The notes under the pieces: generated by a model
Database searches by the model: none
What the model was told of the DNA's origin: nothing
What the model saw: the letters and a program-made list of their open reading frames with translations, nothing else
In this document: in pieces, positions 5,459 to 6,988 of the stretch
Layout: every line of letters starts with the position of its first letter
Position numbering within the stretch: the first letter of the stretch is position 1
Made by a program: the position numbers and the translations under genes
NCBI RefSeq assembly: GCF_934643405.1
Contig: NZ_CAKUCL010000326.1
Location: 1 to 6,988, forward strand
Source: an uncultured Actinoplanes sp.
GTDB taxonomy: Bacteria; Actinomycetota; Actinomycetes; Mycobacteriales; Micromonosporaceae
DNA length: 6,988 nt
Reading direction: 5' to 3'

Positions 5459-6727
5459 ATGCTGCCTCGGTTCCCGGACGGATTCGTGCTCGGCGTGTCG
5501 ACCTCGGCGTACCAGATCGAGGGTGCGGCCGCCGAGGACGGCCGGGTGCCGTCCATCTGGGACACGTTCGCGCACACCCCGGGACGGGTGCGCGACGGCG
5601 GCACCGGCGACGTCGCCTGCGATCACTATCACCGCTGGCCGCAGGACCTGGCGCTGCTCGACGACCTCGGCGTCGACGCGTACCGCTTCTCGATCGCCTG
5701 GCCCCGCCTGGCCGACCTGAGTTTCTACGACCGCCTCGTCGACGCGCTGCTGGAACGCGGCATCGTCCCGCTGCCCACGCTGTACCACTGGGATCTGCCG
5801 CAGGACCTCGAGGACCGCGGCGGGTGGCTCAACCGGGACACCAGCGAGCAGTTCGCCGCGTACGCCGAGCGGGTCGCGGGACTGCTCGGCGACCGGGTCT
5901 CCCGGTGGATCACGCTGAACGAGCCCGTGGTGCACATGGCTCAGGGATACGCGTTCGGCACGCACGCGCCCGGCCACGCGCTGCTGCTCGGCGCGTTGCC
6001 GGTGGCGCATCACCAGTTGCTCGCGCACGGTCTCGCGGCGCGGGTGCTGCCCGGCGAGGTCATGCTCACCAACAACTGCACGCCGGTGGTGCCGGCCAGT
6101 GGAAGCGAGACGGACCTGACCGCCGCGGCGATGTACCACGGCTTCCACAATCGACTGTTCAACGACCCGGTGCTGCTCGGGTCCTATCCGTCGTTCCTCG
6201 AAGCGGGGCTGGAACCGGTGATCCGGGACGGCGACATGGACATCATCGGTACGCCGTTGGCCGCCCTCGGCATCAACTACTACAACCCCACCCGGATCGC
6301 CGCGTCCCGCGACTCCCCGCTGCCGTTCCGGGAGGTGCCGATCGAGGGAGCGCCGACCACGGCACACGGCTGGCCGGTGGTTCCGGAGGGCCTGTACGAC
6401 CTGCTCATCGGCCTGCGGACCACGTACGGCGAAGCATTGCCGCCGCTCTACGTGACGGAGAACGGCTGCTCGACCGGCGACGGAACCGCGGACACGTTCC
6501 GGATCGGCTACCTCGAGGCCCACCTACGGGCGGCCCATCGCGCGATCGCCGACGGCGTGGACCTGCGCGGCTTCTTCATCTGGTCGCTGCTCGACAACTT
6601 CGAGTGGTCGGAGGGCTTCTCGCAGCGGTTCGGCCTGGTCACCGTCGACTTCGACACCCAGGTGCGCACGCCGAACGACAGCTACCACTGGCTGCGCGAC
6701 GGCCTGGCCGCCCGGACCGGGCCGTGA
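5459..6727 (+). CDS. Glycoside hydrolase family 1 beta-glucosidase, compact, cytoplasmic
   Basis: This 422-residue retaining enzyme would hydrolyse beta-linked glucosides such as cellobiose or aryl-glucosides inside the cell; there is no signal peptide. GH1 motifs in order: FPDGFVLGVSTSAYQIEGA with Gln19 and Glu21 of the sugar site, YHWDLP (109-114), TLNEP with acid/base Glu155, GINYYNP with Asn273 and Tyr275, TENG with nucleophile Glu334, and WSLLDNFEW (375-383) with Glu382. All catalytic residues are present, so it should be active. It is shorter than usual (GH1 commonly about 440-480): after YRFSIAWPR it goes directly to LADLSFYDRLVD, lacking about 11 residues usually found there, and the loop after TENG is also short. 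The start has GAAGGG upstream. Its stop overlaps the GTG of the transporter gene, so the two form an operon. Exact substrate is not resolved; beta-galactosidase or beta-fucosidase side activity is common in the family. Confidence 0.93.
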   Translation: MLPRFPDGFVLGVSTSAYQIEGAAAEDGRVPSIWDTFAHTPGRVRDGGTGDVACDHYHRWPQDLALLDDLGVDAYRFSIAWPRLADLSFYDRLVDALLERGIVPLPTLYHWDLPQDLEDRGGWLNRDTSEQFAAYAERVAGLLGDRVSRWITLNEPVVHMAQGYAFGTHAPGHALLLGALPVAHHQLLAHGLAARVLPGEVMLTNNCTPVVPASGSETDLTAAAMYHGFHNRLFNDPVLLGSYPSFLEAGLEPVIRDGDMDIIGTPLAALGINYYNPTRIAASRDSPLPFREVPIEGAPTTAHGWPVVPEGLYDLLIGLRTTYGEALPPLYVTENGCSTGDGTADTFRIGYLEAHLRAAHRAIADGVDLRGFFIWSLLDNFEWSEGFSQRFGLVTVDFDTQVRTPNDSYHWLRDGLAARTGP

Positions 6728-6988
6728 CCACCACGGCCGAGCCGGTTCTCCGGGCCGGCTCCGGCTGGATCACGCTGCTGTCGGTGGCCAACCTCGGCCT
6801 GTGGATGGGTTACTTCGGACCGCTGCAGGTGCTGCTGCCGAACCAGGCCGAGTCGATCGCCGGCGACAGCGGCAAGACCACCGCACTGGCGGTCGTCACC
6901 GGTTTCGGCGCGCTCGTCGCGGTGGTGACCGGCCCGCTCGCGGGCGCGCTCTCCGACGTGACCACAGCCCGCACCGGCCGCCGGCACA
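6724..6988 (+). CDS. MFS transporter, probably for sugars (3' partial)
   Basis: The GTG at 6724-6726 overlaps the GH1 stop (TGA, 6725-6727) in a GTGA junction, so translation is probably coupled. Eighty-eight codons are in the window. A short N-terminal cytoplasmic stretch (1-14) is followed by a first membrane helix (about 16-36, WITLLSVANLGLWMGYFGPL), a loop with QAESIAGDSGKTTA, and a second helix (about 53-75). GPLAGALSDVTTARTGRRH matches MFS motif A, the conserved loop between helices 2 and 3. The pattern (LGLWMGYFGPLQVLLPNQ) resembles actinobacterial MFS proteins often found next to GH1 genes. Pairing with an intracellular beta-glucosidase suggests uptake of a di- or oligosaccharide or a glycoside; this is inferred from context. 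The gene runs off the window end. Confidence 0.88.
   Translation, partial: MTTTAEPVLRAGSGWITLLSVANLGLWMGYFGPLQVLLPNQAESIAGDSGKTTALAVVTGFGALVAVVTGPLAGALSDVTTARTGRRH

Noticed and set aside
3862..5604. A 580-codon open frame on the minus strand across the whole esterase gene
   Set aside because: It is antisense to a gene with complete catalytic motifs, its translation is Arg/Gly/Pro/Ala-rich without domains, and long antisense frames are expected where G/C dominates third positions.
5423..6523. A 366-codon open frame antisense to the GH1 gene
   Set aside because: It is a mirror of GH1 codon bias; no recognisable motif, and the plus-strand protein is a full GH1 enzyme.

Overview
The window is very GC-rich DNA with strong G/C bias at third codon positions, Ala/Arg/Gly-rich proteins and GTG/ATG starts. 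It carries a zinc-binding anti-sigma factor, a lipoprotein of the COG4315 type and secreted plant-polymer enzymes. This points to a high-GC actinobacterium; the protein style suggests a filamentous soil group such as Micromonosporaceae/Actinoplanes, but that placement is inference.

Layout, left to right. (1) 1-1404 (+): a secreted family 1 pectate lyase whose start and signal peptide lie before the window; the first ~130 bases encode an Ala/Pro/Ser/Asp repeat linker. (2) 1519-2753 (-): a two-gene operon of an ECF sigma factor followed, with an ATGA overlap, by its membrane anti-sigma factor with a His-x3-Cys-x2-Cys zinc motif. (3) 2754-2975: a divergent intergenic region. A TGAACC-N16-CGTGTG element pointing toward the lipoprotein matches the SigL-type ECF promoter consensus as I remember it, and a weaker copy points toward the sigma gene. 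(4) 2976-3767 (+): a lipoprotein with a Gln/Glu-rich spacer and two Yx(F/W/Y)xxD repeats, followed by a strong UUCG-capped hairpin terminator. (5) 3901-5391 (+): a secreted type-B carboxylesterase. (6) 5459-6988 (+): a cytoplasmic GH1 beta-glucosidase joined by a GTGA overlap to the start of an MFS transporter that runs off the window.

How they may work together. The sigma/anti-sigma pair and the lipoprotein look like a self-contained envelope-stress or envelope-state regulon: the membrane anti-sigma holds the sigma factor, and once released it would transcribe its own operon and the lipoprotein. The pectate lyase, esterase, beta-glucosidase and sugar-type MFS transporter fit use of plant cell-wall material: cutting and de-esterification outside the cell, uptake, then intracellular hydrolysis of glycosides. 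Only the GH1-MFS pair is shown by overlap to be a transcription unit; wider coregulation is not visible. No RNA genes, insertion sequences, CRISPR arrays or phage genes were seen, and no gap exceeds 300 bases.
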